Source of the DNA: Leadbetterella lacunae
Lineage (GTDB): Bacteria; Bacteroidota; Bacteroidia; Cytophagales; Spirosomataceae
DNA: 64,000 nt
NCBI RefSeq assembly: GCF_042649125.1
Contig: NZ_JBHRYQ010000001.1
Span: forward strand, 248,001-312,000
Reading direction: 5' to 3'
A program made the translations under genes and the position numbers. Each line of letters begins with the position of its first letter. Positions within the stretch are counted from its first letter, which is position 1. The notes beneath the pieces were generated by a model. That model did no database searches and had not been told where the DNA came from. It saw only the letters and a program-made list of their open reading frames with translations. Of the stretch, positions 43,063 to 52,262 are shown piece by piece.

Positions 43063-44412
43063 TTAAAGCTCAAAAGTTAAGAGGAAATTGTTTGATGTCT
43101 GGGTATTTGAAAAATAGAAAATACTGGCATTGTGCTGAATAAGAATCCGCTGTACGATACGCAAGCCTATACCCAGGCCCGATTTTGATTTTGCGTTTTG
43201 TCCCCGCATAAATGGCTGGAAGAGTGTGCTTTGTTCCTCGTCAGATAGCGAAGGGCCATTGTTAGAAATCCAAACTTTAAGTTCCTTTTCGTTTGATTCT
43301 ATTTTGACACTCGCTTGCTTATTTTCGGAGTATAAATAGGCGTTTTTAAATAAATTATTAAATGCTATTATGAGCAAAGATTTGTTTCCTCTGACGTCTA
43401 AAGTCTCCACATTTAAGATATCAAGGTCAAGTTTAAAGTCTGGGTAAATCTTATTTATGTTTTCTAAAGCCTCAAAAATTAGCTCATCTACACGGCATTC
43501 TTCTAGGTATTTGTTGGTTTCTAAATCCAGTTTCGAAAGCAAAAGCAATGAACTGATCAGCTCCGAAAGTTGGTTTATTTCCTCAAGCAGCGATTCATAA
43601 AACTTGGTTGTAGTTCCTTCTAGTTTTGCGGCTATTATTTTATTTTCTAACTGTACAGATATCCGGGCAATGGGCGTTCTAAACTCATGCGAGGCATTTG
43701 CGGTAAATTCCTTTTGTTTTTTGTAAGAAACATCAATTCGTTCCAACATTTGATTAAACTCGTTAGCCAGCAAATCTATTTCGTCTTTTTGGTCTTTTAC
43801 GGCTATTCTGGTGTCGAGGTTATTTTCGTTTATTCCTTTTATTTTATTTAAAAAAACGTGAATAGGAGTTAAAAGTCGGGCCACTAAAAAGTAGGTAATA
43901 ACCCAACAAACTATAGTGAATATGATGTAGGTTATAATTAGTATTACGAGTAAGTATTCTAGTTTTCGTTTGCCGTAATTGTCTTTGGCAGACACCAACG
44001 CATAAAAATCTTTGTTATTAGTATCATAAAACACACCATAGATTTCTTGCTCTTTGTCTCTCTTAAAAAACGATTTATTTTTCTTTAAAAATTTCAGATC
44101 ATCCAAGGTCCATTTTACTTCAGTGTCGTCTAGTGAGCTGTAAATTAAGTTGTAGTCTTGGTCAAAAATGAGGGTTTTCTCTTCGTAAAGTTTGTTGATA
44201 TCATTTTGGTCGATTATTTTCAGAAGCTGGCGGTCAATCTGCTCTACTTCTACCAAAAGTTTGATAGAAGACATCGCTTTTTCATTAAGCCTACTTTCAA
44301 ATTCTTCGGTACGAAAATCGTCAAATAAGAAGTAAATAACAGAAGCAGAGATACCAAAAATAATGGTAAACAGTAATGAAATTATTAACGAGATCTTATT
44401 TCTTAAAGACAT
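43063..44412 (-). CDS. Sensor histidine kinase of the metal efflux operon
   Basis: A 449-residue kinase with helices at about 8-29 and 151-178, a sensor loop of about 120 residues between them and a HAMP-like linker (LTPIHVFLNKIKGINENNL). The HisKA box has His242 in ASHEFRTPIARIS. The HATPase has IAFNNLFKNAYLYSEN and the G box SGLGIGLRIVQ. The gene starts 4 bases after the response regulator stop and lies 77 bases before the czcC gene, so a metal signal is the natural guess. Arrangement resembles CzcRS/CusRS systems. Confidence 0.93.
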   Translation of the reverse strand: MSLRNKISLIISLLFTIIFGISASVIYFLFDDFRTEEFESRLNEKAMSSIKLLVEVEQIDRQLLKIIDQNDINKLYEEKTLIFDQDYNLIYSSLDDTEVKWTLDDLKFLKKNKSFFKRDKEQEIYGVFYDTNNKDFYALVSAKDNYGKRKLEYLLVILIITYIIFTIVCWVITYFLVARLLTPIHVFLNKIKGINENNLDTRIAVKDQKDEIDLLANEFNQMLERIDVSYKKQKEFTANASHEFRTPIARISVQLENKIIAAKLEGTTTKFYESLLEEINQLSELISSLLLLSKLDLETNKYLEECRVDELIFEALENINKIYPDFKLDLDILNVETLDVRGNKSLLIIAFNNLFKNAYLYSENKQASVKIESNEKELKVWISNNGPSLSDEEQSTLFQPFMRGQNAKSKSGLGIGLRIVQRILIQHNASIFYFSNTQTSNNFLLTFEL

Positions 44413-44416
44413 GTTT

Positions 44417-45103
44417 TTAATCTTCTAATTTTAAATAATATCCGTAACCTATTTTGGTGTGAATGAGCTTTTTACCAAAATCTTTCTCTATTTTTTTTCT
44501 TAAAAAATTAATATAAACCTCTATTGTGTTTTGGTTGGTTTCTATGTGGTAGTCCCAAAGTTCGTCAGCAATCTGGCTTTTAGATAGCACCCTGCCGTTA
44601 GCTTTGGCGAGGATGTTTAGCAGTTTAAATTCCTTCGGACTTAGGCTTATCTCAATGTTATTTCTGCTGACCTTCATCTCGTCGTTATCTATCTGGAGGT
44701 CATCTATTTTTATAATATTGGTTTTGGCTTGAGGTACTTCTTTTCTTCTAAAAAGCGATTTTATTCTCACTAAAAGCTCTTCGAAGTGAAACGGTTTTAC
44801 CAAGTAGTCGTCTGCTCCGGCATTGAAAGCCAATACTTTATCTTCAACTTCGCCAAAGGCGGTAAGCATCAAAATAGGAATTTTGGTGTCATTCTCTCTC
44901 AGTTCTTTGCATACTTCTGTGCCGTTTTGCCCCGGTACATTAATGTCTAATATTACGAGGTCATATTCTTTCAGTTTAAACTGACTTTTTACCAAAGAGC
45001 CATCGTACACACAGTCACAGTTGTAAGCATTGTTTGTTAGAAACGTGCTTATTTCTTTTGAAAGAATGGCGTCGTCTTCAAGTAAAAGAATGTTATAGCT
45101 CAT
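44417..45103 (-). CDS. OmpR-family response regulator of the metal efflux operon
   Basis: A 228-residue regulator with receiver residues Glu9-Asp10, phosphoacceptor Asp53 (LVILDINVPGQNG) and Lys in YLVKPF, followed by a winged helix with LSPKEFKLLNILAKANGRVL and the ending IHTKIGYGYYLKLED. It is first in the minus-strand efflux unit, and its upstream DNA carries a short transposable element at 45245-45546. It probably activates the czc genes. Confidence 0.94.
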   Translation of the reverse strand: MSYNILLLEDDAILSKEISTFLTNNAYNCDCVYDGSLVKSQFKLKEYDLVILDINVPGQNGTEVCKELRENDTKIPILMLTAFGEVEDKVLAFNAGADDYLVKPFHFEELLVRIKSLFRRKEVPQAKTNIIKIDDLQIDNDEMKVSRNNIEISLSPKEFKLLNILAKANGRVLSKSQIADELWDYHIETNQNTIEVYINFLRKKIEKDFGKKLIHTKIGYGYYLKLED

Positions 45104-45233
45104 GTTTGCTTGTTGGCCGAAGCCAAGAATATGTTAATAAGTCAAATTTACTAATGTTTGGATGCCAAAGCTAAATTATCTTTTTCGGAGGTATTTTTTT
45201 TACAATAAAAATGTTGCAAAAATATAGTTGAGT

Positions 45234-45244
45234 AATTACAATTT
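45234..45244. repeat. Left copy of the 11-bp target-site duplication
   Basis: AATTACAATTT immediately left of the MITE-like element. The identical copy lies at 45547-45557. Confidence 0.85.
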
Positions 45245-45546
45245 ACTGTCAAACGTTTAACTTTTATTTTTAAAGAAAACATAGCTTAAACTTATCATTG
45301 AAGCCATTTTTTTAAACATTTTGAAAAACACCCCCCTTTCATTTACTGGGTCGCCTGCCAGCGGGGCCTCCATTTTTTTTCGAAAAAAAACGGAGCAAAA
45401 AAAACTGCACCCTGCAAACTCGCACAATTAAAATTCTTGTTGTCAATGTTCTAATAAAATATACCTCCCAAAAGAATTTTAACAGTGCTCAAACAGTGCA
45501 GGGCGATGTAAAGATTTATTTTCTATTTTTTTACCCGTTTGACAGT
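45245..45546. mobile_element. 302-bp MITE-like element between the two efflux systems
   Basis: Terminal inverted repeats ACTGTCAAACG (45245-45255) and CGTTTGACAGT (45536-45546) are perfect over 11 bases. The flanks are an exact 11-bp duplication, AATTACAATTT. Inside are a GC-rich patch and a palindrome around 45372-45399 (CTCC, eight T, CG, eight A, cGGAG). I find no transposase frame, so it is non-autonomous and would need a source transposase elsewhere. Target duplications of 9-12 bp are seen in the IS4 group, but no assignment is possible from the ends alone. Confidence 0.85.
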
Positions 45547-45557
45547 AATTACAATTT
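45547..45557. repeat. Right copy of the 11-bp target-site duplication
   Basis: AATTACAATTT immediately right of the element, identical to 45234-45244. Confidence 0.85.
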
Positions 45558-45766
45558 AAATAAATAATTGAATAATAATGTGAAATTGAATCTCAAATTT
45601 TTGGGGAATAGCAAGGCGTTGAATTATGATAAAAATCATTTTTTGAAAAATTCATTGGTAATATTTCAAGAATTTATTTTGGTTTTAAAAGTAATCCGAA
45701 CTTTTATTTGATTTATCTAATTTATCTTTTGTCTGTTTAAAATACTCTCTTTTACTTTCGGACCTT
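45558..45766. other. Upstream region of the His-rich exported protein gene
   Basis: AT-rich sequence. TATCTTTTG, close to a -7 box, lies about 40 bases before the ATG, with TTTG about 20 bases further upstream; both are imperfect. Nothing else is recognisable. Confidence 0.35.
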
Positions 45767-46186
45767 ATGCTGAAATCAATAAAAAACCAATTTTTCATTC
45801 TGCTCTGCCTTTTGGGTGTGCTTTCGCAAGTACAAGCTCACAAGGCTACGGATGGAATTAGTGGTTTTCAGATTGAGAACACAGCACCGCAAACTGAGAC
45901 TACTTCTCAAAATCTTGTTCATAACCACTTTCACAGTTTATCACTTGCACATTACGAACTCACCCAAAGTGTTTTTGTCTTGGATGTGGAAGAAACCGAG
46001 GAAGAAGAAAGAGAAACTACAACGAATTTTAATTTACAAAAAGAGTATCCTGCCCAAGGTTCTATCTTTGTATTTTCGGCTTTAGTAGTTCATTTATATC
46101 ATTTGAGTGGGCCTGCTCCTCAAATAAATACCCATTTTTTTTCAAAAACCAAAAGCTATATACTCCACGAAGTGTATAGAATTTGA
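45767..46186 (+). CDS. Small exported His-rich protein of unknown function
   Basis: A 139-residue protein with a signal peptide (hydrophobic 8-19, ending QVQA-H). The mature form carries a histidine cluster (LVHNHFHSLSLAH) followed by an acidic stretch (DVEETEEEERE) and a further hydrophobic stretch with VVHLYHLSG. The first mature residue is also His. These features suggest possible metal binding in the periplasm, consistent with the neighbouring metal efflux operon, but the gene points towards the other efflux system, 145 bases upstream of its adaptor gene. I do not recognise the family. Confidence 0.65.
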   Translation: MLKSIKNQFFILLCLLGVLSQVQAHKATDGISGFQIENTAPQTETTSQNLVHNHFHSLSLAHYELTQSVFVLDVEETEEEERETTTNFNLQKEYPAQGSIFVFSALVVHLYHLSGPAPQINTHFFSKTKSYILHEVYRI

Positions 46187-46331
46187 TTGTTTCTAACCTG
46201 ACTTTTATCAAAGTCTGAAAGTCCTTTTTGTCGATGCTCGTTTAATCTATTTAGGTTCTAAAAACCTAAAGGAAAACGTTGCGTTTCGGCCTACCTCTAT
46301 ATTTCTAATTTTTATAAAAAATCATTTTATT

Positions 46332-47414
46332 ATGAACAAAGTACTCATGGCCATGAGCATGTCTGCTCTATTGTTTGCGACAGCCTGCCATTCAGAAAAA
46401 GAAAAAGCTAAAGAAGAAGAGACGTTTTTGGTAACAAGTCCAATTCTTAGAGACACGACCGTCACCAAATCGTATGTGAGTCAGATTCATTCCATACAGC
46501 ACATTGAGCTTAGGGCTTTAGAAAAAGGTTACTTACAAAACATTTACGTGGACGAAGGTCAATTTGTTAAAAAGGGCCAACTGATGTTTCAGATTATGCC
46601 TGCCCTATACAAAGCGGAGCTGCAAAAAGCAGTAGCTGAGGCAAATTATGCTGAAATAGAATATGAAAACACAAAGTCTTTGGCTTCAACTAATATCGTT
46701 TCAAAAAACGAATTGGCATTAGCAAAAGCAAAATTTGATAAAGCCAAAGCAGAGCAATCTTTGGCACAAGTTCATTTGGGATTCACCGAAATTAGAGCCC
46801 CTTTCAGTGGCATCATGGACCATTTTCAAGTAAGGCTCGGTAGTTTGGTAGACGAAGGCGACTTGCTGACTACGCTATCTGACAATAACCAAATGTGGGT
46901 GTACTTTAATGTTCCTGAGGCTGAATATTTGAACTTAAAACAACACGCAGCAAACGATAACATGTTAAAGGTGAATTTGTTAATGGCTAACAATGAGATT
47001 TTCGAATACCCAGGTGTCGTGAAGACCATCGAGGCGGATTTTAACAACGAAACGGGTAACATAGCCTTTAGAGCTACTTTTCCTAATCCAAAAGGACTGC
47101 TAAGACATGGCGAAACAGGAAATATTCAAGTTACTATTCCGCTAAAAAATGCCATGCTGATTCCTCAGAAATCTACATTTGAGGTTTTGGATAAAATATA
47201 TGTATATGTTTTAGATAAAAACAATGTGCTTCATTCTAGAAATATCACAATAGCAGCCGAAATGCCACATTTATATGCGGTATCAAGTGGGTTACAAATT
47301 GGAGATAAGATTTTGTTAGAGGGATTACGTAAAGTAAAAGAAAATCAAAAAATCAAGTTTGATTTCGAAGAGCCTGCAAAAGTGATTTCGAATTTAAGTC
47401 TTTATGCTGAATGA
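46332..47414 (+). CDS. RND efflux periplasmic adaptor (AcrA/MexA type)
   Basis: A 360-residue membrane-fusion lipoprotein (lipobox FATAC, Cys19). Lipoyl half motifs flank a helical hairpin: IELRALEKGYLQNIYVDEGQ and VKKGQLMFQI, the hairpin with KAVAEANYAEIEYENTKSLA, then LGFTEIRAPFSGIMDHFQVR. The barrel domain has MWVYFNVPEAEYLNL, and the membrane-proximal part has LLRHGETGNIQVTIPLKNAM. It is the first gene of a three-gene tripartite pump, 24 bases before the permease gene. Confidence 0.92.
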   Translation: MNKVLMAMSMSALLFATACHSEKEKAKEEETFLVTSPILRDTTVTKSYVSQIHSIQHIELRALEKGYLQNIYVDEGQFVKKGQLMFQIMPALYKAELQKAVAEANYAEIEYENTKSLASTNIVSKNELALAKAKFDKAKAEQSLAQVHLGFTEIRAPFSGIMDHFQVRLGSLVDEGDLLTTLSDNNQMWVYFNVPEAEYLNLKQHAANDNMLKVNLLMANNEIFEYPGVVKTIEADFNNETGNIAFRATFPNPKGLLRHGETGNIQVTIPLKNAMLIPQKSTFEVLDKIYVYVLDKNNVLHSRNITIAAEMPHLYAVSSGLQIGDKILLEGLRKVKENQKIKFDFEEPAKVISNLSLYAE

Positions 47415-47438
47415 GTTAATCCCTAAAAAAATAAAAAT

Positions 47439-50400
47439 ATGTTTAGTAATATAATACACAGGCCGGTGTTGGCCATTGTGATTTCTGTAATCATAATATT
47501 CACCGGATCCTTGGCAATAAAACAATTGCCCACCGCCCAGTTTCCCGAAATTGCCCCCACTACCGTCAATATTTTTATTGCGTATCCGGGTGCTAGTGCA
47601 GACGTTTTAGTTAAGTCGACTTTGATTACCCTAGAGAATGCCATCAACGGTGTTCAAGATGTGAGATATATGGCCACAGATGCCACCAGTGCGGGTGAGG
47701 CCACGTTGCGTATAATTTTTGAACCCGGCACAGACCCCAATCAGGCAGTAATACGGGTAAAAACCAGAGTGGATCAAGTTATGCCACTTTTGCCTGATTT
47801 GGTTCAGAGAGAAGGGGTGGTAATAACGCCCATACAGCCGAGTATGTTGATGTATGTGAACCTCTACAGTAAAGACAAAAACTTAGATGAGAAGTTTTTG
47901 TATAACTATGCCAGTATAAATATGATTCCTGAAATTAACAGGATACACGGAGTAGCAAGAACACAGATTTTGGGGAGTAGGCAATACGCCATGCGTGTCT
48001 GGTTAAACCCAGACCGCATGCGAGCGTATAGTATTTCTGCTGAGGAGGTTATGGCATCGTTGGCAGAGCAGAGTATCATCGGCCGCCCGGGCAGGTTGGG
48101 TCAAAGTTCGGGTATTCAGGCTCAGTCATTGGAGTATGTATTGACCTACAAAGGTAGATTTAGTAAGCCAGAAGAATACGAAGATGTGATTATCAGAGCC
48201 AATCCTAATGGAGAGAGCATTAAACTAAAAGACATAGGGAAAGTAGAATTGGGTAGTGAGTTTTTTGATATATATTCCAATCTTGATGGGCATCCGTCTG
48301 CGGCAATTGTCTTAAAACAAAACTTCGGTAGTAATGCCACCGAGGTAATAGCAGATGTAAAAAGCAAACTGGAAGAAATGAAGGTTAATTTCCCTCCAGG
48401 AGTTGACTACAAGATTTCGTATGACGTTTCTAAGTTTTTAGATGCTTCGGTAGAGCAGGTTACGCATACACTTAGAGATGCATTTATTCTGGTGGCCTTG
48501 GTGGTGTTCCTCTTTTTGGGAGACTGGCGATCTACTATTATTCCCATTATTGCGGTTCCGGTTTCGCTCATCGGGGCGTTTTTTGTGATGCAGCTTTTTG
48601 GCTTGTCCATTAACCTTATCACACTCTTTGCATTGGTTTTGGCTATCGGTATCGTGGTCGATGACGCCATCGTGGTGGTGGAGGCCGTCCATGCCAAGAT
48701 GGAAGAAGAACACCTTTCTCCGTATAACGCTGTCAAGAAAGTAATGGGTGAAATCAGCGGTGCCATTATAGCCATCACCTTGGTTATGGTTTCGGTGTTT
48801 TTACCTATTGCGTTTATGTCTGGGCCAGTCGGTACATTCTACCGCCAGTTCTCTATCACCATGGCCAGTGCTATTATACTTTCAGCGGTAGTAGCATTAA
48901 CGTTAACACCGGTTTTGTGTGGCATGATTTTGAAAAATAATCACGGTAAACCCAAGAAAAAATCACCAATAGACTGGGCCATTGATAAGTTTAATCAAGG
49001 TTTTGATAAACTTACGGGTCGTTATGTAAGTATTTTAAGGCTTATTGTAAACAAACGATTGCTCACGTTCGTGATTTTGTTTGTGTTTGGATTGGGTATT
49101 GTGTTTGTCAATAAAATACTTCCTTCTGGTTTTATTCCGGGCGAAGACCAGGGTACTATTTATGCCATTATTCAAACTCCTCCGGGAGCTACTTTGGAGC
49201 GGACCAATCAGGTTTCAAGAGAATTACAGAAAATATGTGAGGACGTAGAGGGTGTAGAGTCAGTTTCGTCACTTGCGGGTTACGAAATCATGACCGAAGG
49301 TAGAGGTTCAAATGCAGGAACGTGTTTGATTAACCTTAAACCTTGGGAAGACAGAGAGCATACCGTTCATGAGGTGATAGAAGAATTAGAAGAAAAATCA
49401 AAAGATTTGGGTGCCATTATCGAGTATTTTGAGCCGCCAGCCGTACCGGGCTTTGGTTCTTCGGGCGGTTTCTCTATGCGTCTTTTGGATAAAACTACTT
49501 CTACTGACTACCAAGAGTTTGATAAGATAAACAAAGCCTTTATGGCGGAATTGGGCAAAAGAAAAGAGCTTTCGGGGCTGTTTACATTTTTTGCAGCAAA
49601 CTATCCGCAATACGAACTTGAGATAGACAATCAGGCGGCTATGCAAAAAGGCGTTTCTATCGGTAAAGCCATGGAAAATCTCAATATTTTGATTGGTAGC
49701 ACCTACGAGCAGGGTTTCATTAGGTTCGGAAGGTTCTTTAAAGTGTATGTGCAGGCTGCACCCGAATTTAGGAGGCTACCTACTGATGTTTTGAATCTTT
49801 TTGTAAAAAATGACCACGGTGAAATGGTGCCCTATTCTTCATTTATGAAAATAATAAAGAAACAAGGTCCAAACGAGATTACGAGATATAACATGTATAA
49901 CTCGGCCTCTATTCAAGGTTTGCCTGCCAAAGGTTATACCACAGGAGATGCCATTGCAGCTATAAAAACAGTAGCCAAAGAAACGCTGCCAAAAGGCTAT
50001 GATATTGCCTGGGAGGGACTTTCGTATGATGAATCAATTAGAGGAAATGAGTCTATTTACGTTTTCTTGGTTGTTTTGATTTTCGTTTATTTGGTTTTAG
50101 CAGCTCAGTACGAGAGTTTCTTATTGCCACTTGCGGTTATATTTTCGCTTCCGGTCGGAATATTTGGTTCATTCCTTTTGCTTAAGCTCATGGGCTTGGC
50201 CAATGACGTGTATGCTCAAGTAGGATTAATCATGCTTGTGGGTCTCCTCGGTAAAAACGCCGTGTTGATTGTGGAATTTGCCGTTCAAAAACGCCAGCAA
50301 GGTTTCACCGTTTTTGAGGCAGCGATAGAAGGTGCTAAGGTGAGGTTTAGACCAATTTTGATGACTTCGTTTGCTTTTGTGGCGGGACTTATACCTTTGG

Positions 50401-50684
50401 TAATGGCACATGGGGCAGGTGCTATTGGTAATCGTACTATTGGTGGATCTGCAATGGGTGGTATGTTGTTCGGAACGCTCATCGGTGTGGTTATCATTCC
50501 TGGTTTGTACTATATTTTTGGTACACTTGCTGATGGTAAACACTTGATTAAAGATGAGGACGAGGAGTCATTGTCTGAGAAATTTGTGAGAGATTCAGAA
50601 GAACGTAGTTCGGTTCTTGAAGACATCAAGAATGCCAATGCTAAACTGAAAAAATTGTTGGGTTTAACAGATAAAGAAGACTAA
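47439..50684 (+). CDS. HAE1-type RND multidrug efflux permease (AcrB/MexB-like)
   Basis: A 1081-residue inner-membrane RND protein. HAE1 hallmarks are FSNIIHRPVLAIVISVIIIF at the start, the proton-relay motif VLAIGIVVDDAIVVVEAVHA (paired aspartates near 407-408), GFIPGEDQGTIYAIIQTPPG, and the second-half LAAQYESFLLPLAVIFSLPV and MLVGLLGKNAVLIVEFAVQK. The C-terminal tail is about 40 charged residues, longer than usual. It exports organic compounds; substrates are not predictable. It is followed after 12 bases by its outer-membrane factor. Confidence 0.95.
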   Translation: MFSNIIHRPVLAIVISVIIIFTGSLAIKQLPTAQFPEIAPTTVNIFIAYPGASADVLVKSTLITLENAINGVQDVRYMATDATSAGEATLRIIFEPGTDPNQAVIRVKTRVDQVMPLLPDLVQREGVVITPIQPSMLMYVNLYSKDKNLDEKFLYNYASINMIPEINRIHGVARTQILGSRQYAMRVWLNPDRMRAYSISAEEVMASLAEQSIIGRPGRLGQSSGIQAQSLEYVLTYKGRFSKPEEYEDVIIRANPNGESIKLKDIGKVELGSEFFDIYSNLDGHPSAAIVLKQNFGSNATEVIADVKSKLEEMKVNFPPGVDYKISYDVSKFLDASVEQVTHTLRDAFILVALVVFLFLGDWRSTIIPIIAVPVSLIGAFFVMQLFGLSINLITLFALVLAIGIVVDDAIVVVEAVHAKMEEEHLSPYNAVKKVMGEISGAIIAITLVMVSVFLPIAFMSGPVGTFYRQFSITMASAIILSAVVALTLTPVLCGMILKNNHGKPKKKSPIDWAIDKFNQGFDKLTGRYVSILRLIVNKRLLTFVILFVFGLGIVFVNKILPSGFIPGEDQGTIYAIIQTPPGATLERTNQVSRELQKICEDVEGVESVSSLAGYEIMTEGRGSNAGTCLINLKPWEDREHTVHEVIEELEEKSKDLGAIIEYFEPPAVPGFGSSGGFSMRLLDKTTSTDYQEFDKINKAFMAELGKRKELSGLFTFFAANYPQYELEIDNQAAMQKGVSIGKAMENLNILIGSTYEQGFIRFGRFFKVYVQAAPEFRRLPTDVLNLFVKNDHGEMVPYSSFMKIIKKQGPNEITRYNMYNSASIQGLPAKGYTTGDAIAAIKTVAKETLPKGYDIAWEGLSYDESIRGNESIYVFLVVLIFVYLVLAAQYESFLLPLAVIFSLPVGIFGSFLLLKLMGLANDVYAQVGLIMLVGLLGKNAVLIVEFAVQKRQQGFTVFEAAIEGAKVRFRPILMTSFAFVAGLIPLVMAHGAGAIGNRTIGGSAMGGMLFGTLIGVVIIPGLYYIFGTLADGKHLIKDEDEESLSEKFVRDSEERSSVLEDIKNANAKLKKLLGLTDKED

Positions 50685-50696
50685 AATTTAAGAGAA

Positions 50697-52124
50697 ATGA
50701 AAATATCAAAAATAATAATATTCTTTAGCTTTAGTACCTTGGTGTTTAACGCATGTAAAGCACCCGAGATAGTTAGCAAAGATGCAAATAAGTATATTCC
50801 GAGCAGTTTTAATGCATCAAAAGATACCACTAATTCAGCGGCTTTGAAGTGGCAAAATTACTTTAAAGATCCGTATTTGAGTGCACTGATAGATACTGCT
50901 TTGATAAATAATCAGGAGTTAAATATCATAATGCAGGAGATAGAAATCTCTAAAAATGAGATTATGGCCAAGCAAGGGGAATACAAGCCTTTTGTAAATA
51001 TTGGCGGCGGTGCAGGTCTTGACAAAGTAGCCAGATATACGTCTAGAGGTGCCATGGAGGCTAATACCGAAATGAAGCCAGGCAGAGAAATGCCAGATCC
51101 GCTCCCTGACTTTCAGTTTGGGGCGTATGCCAGATGGGAAGTAGATATTTGGCACAAATTACGTAATGGCAGGAAAGCCGCCGTGGCTCGTTATTTGGGT
51201 TCTGTAGAGGGTAAAAACTTTATGGTAACGCACCTGATAGCCGAAATCGCCAATTCATATTATGAGCTCCTTGCCTTGGATAATCAGCTTGAGATAGTAA
51301 AACAAAACGTGGAGATACAGTCAAATGCTCTTCAAATAGTGAGACTTCAAAAAGAAGCAGCTAGGGTCACGGAGTTGGCCGTGAAAAGGTTCGAGGCAGA
51401 GGTATTTAAAACCAGAAGTATGCAGTTTGAAATTCAGCAGAACATCATCGAAACCGAAAACAGGATTAACTTCTTGGTAGGTAGGTTTCCAAAAACTGTA
51501 GATAGAAACAAGGCAGGGTTAACCGATATAGTGACCGAAATAGCAAAAGTAGGGGTGCCGGCTCAATTGATTCAAAACAGACCGGATGTAAAACAAGCAG
51601 AGCTAAGGCTGCAAGCGGCTAAAATAGACGTAGAGATAGCAAGAGCTAATTTTTATCCTTCATTAGGTCTTTCGGCAGGTATAGGTCTTCAGGCCTTTAA
51701 TCCACTGTATTTTGCTAAGTTGCCGCAGTCTATCCTTTCTAATATTGCAGGAGACATGATGGGACCATGGATTAATAAAAACGCAATTAAGGCGACCTAT
51801 TTTAATGCCAACGCTATGCAAACTCAGGCGGTGTATGATTACGAAAGAACGGTTTTGAGTGCCTACCTCGAAGTGGTAAATCAAATGGCAAAAATCAATA
51901 ACCTCAAAAGTAGTTTTGATTTAAAAAGCCAGCAGGTAGATGCTCTTACGCAATCCATTGATATTTCAAACCGATTATTTAGTTCGGCTCGTGCAGACTA
52001 TATGGAGGTTTTGCTAACGCAAAGAGACGCACTAGAGTCTAAGTTTGATTTAATAGAAACTAAAAAAGCTCAAATGAATGCCTGGGTAAATGTGTACCAG
52101 GCACTGGGGGGAGGTTGGAATTAA
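50697..52124 (+). CDS. Outer-membrane efflux lipoprotein (NodT/OprM family)
   Basis: A 475-residue TolC-like channel with a lipobox (VFNAC, Cys19). The paired helical repeats are visible: LKWQNYFKDPYLSALIDTAL, NNQELNIIMQEIEISKNEIM, then LIQNRPDVKQAELRLQAAKI with ARANFYPSLGLSAGIGLQAF, typical of the NodT class, and a final YMEVLLTQRDALESKFDLIE. It completes the tripartite pump and ends shortly before a strong terminator. Confidence 0.93.
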   Translation: MKISKIIIFFSFSTLVFNACKAPEIVSKDANKYIPSSFNASKDTTNSAALKWQNYFKDPYLSALIDTALINNQELNIIMQEIEISKNEIMAKQGEYKPFVNIGGGAGLDKVARYTSRGAMEANTEMKPGREMPDPLPDFQFGAYARWEVDIWHKLRNGRKAAVARYLGSVEGKNFMVTHLIAEIANSYYELLALDNQLEIVKQNVEIQSNALQIVRLQKEAARVTELAVKRFEAEVFKTRSMQFEIQQNIIETENRINFLVGRFPKTVDRNKAGLTDIVTEIAKVGVPAQLIQNRPDVKQAELRLQAAKIDVEIARANFYPSLGLSAGIGLQAFNPLYFAKLPQSILSNIAGDMMGPWINKNAIKATYFNANAMQTQAVYDYERTVLSAYLEVVNQMAKINNLKSSFDLKSQQVDALTQSIDISNRLFSSARADYMEVLLTQRDALESKFDLIETKKAQMNAWVNVYQALGGGWN

Positions 52125-52146
52125 ATCTCTTGATTTCGGAACAAAC

Positions 52147-52181
52147 AAAAAGCCTTCGAATATTATTTTCGAAGGCTTTTT
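52147..52181 (+). terminator. Terminator of the HAE1 efflux operon
   Basis: Perfect 14-bp arms, AAAAAGCCTTCGAA (52147-52160) and TTCGAAGGCTTTTT (52168-52181), with a 7-base loop and a terminal T run. The arms are A/T at the base, so it could work in both directions, also for the convergent GT2 gene. Confidence 0.92.
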
Positions 52182-52262
52182 CCGTTTTTATCTACGCAAT
52201 AGATGGTGCTTATCTTTTACGTTTTTATGTTAAAGTATTGTTGTCGTCATAGGCGAAAGGCA

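Noticed and set aside
48407..48778. Long open frames antisense to the HAE1 permease gene
   Set aside because: Shadows of the real gene's codon pattern, with no motifs and no plausible start context.
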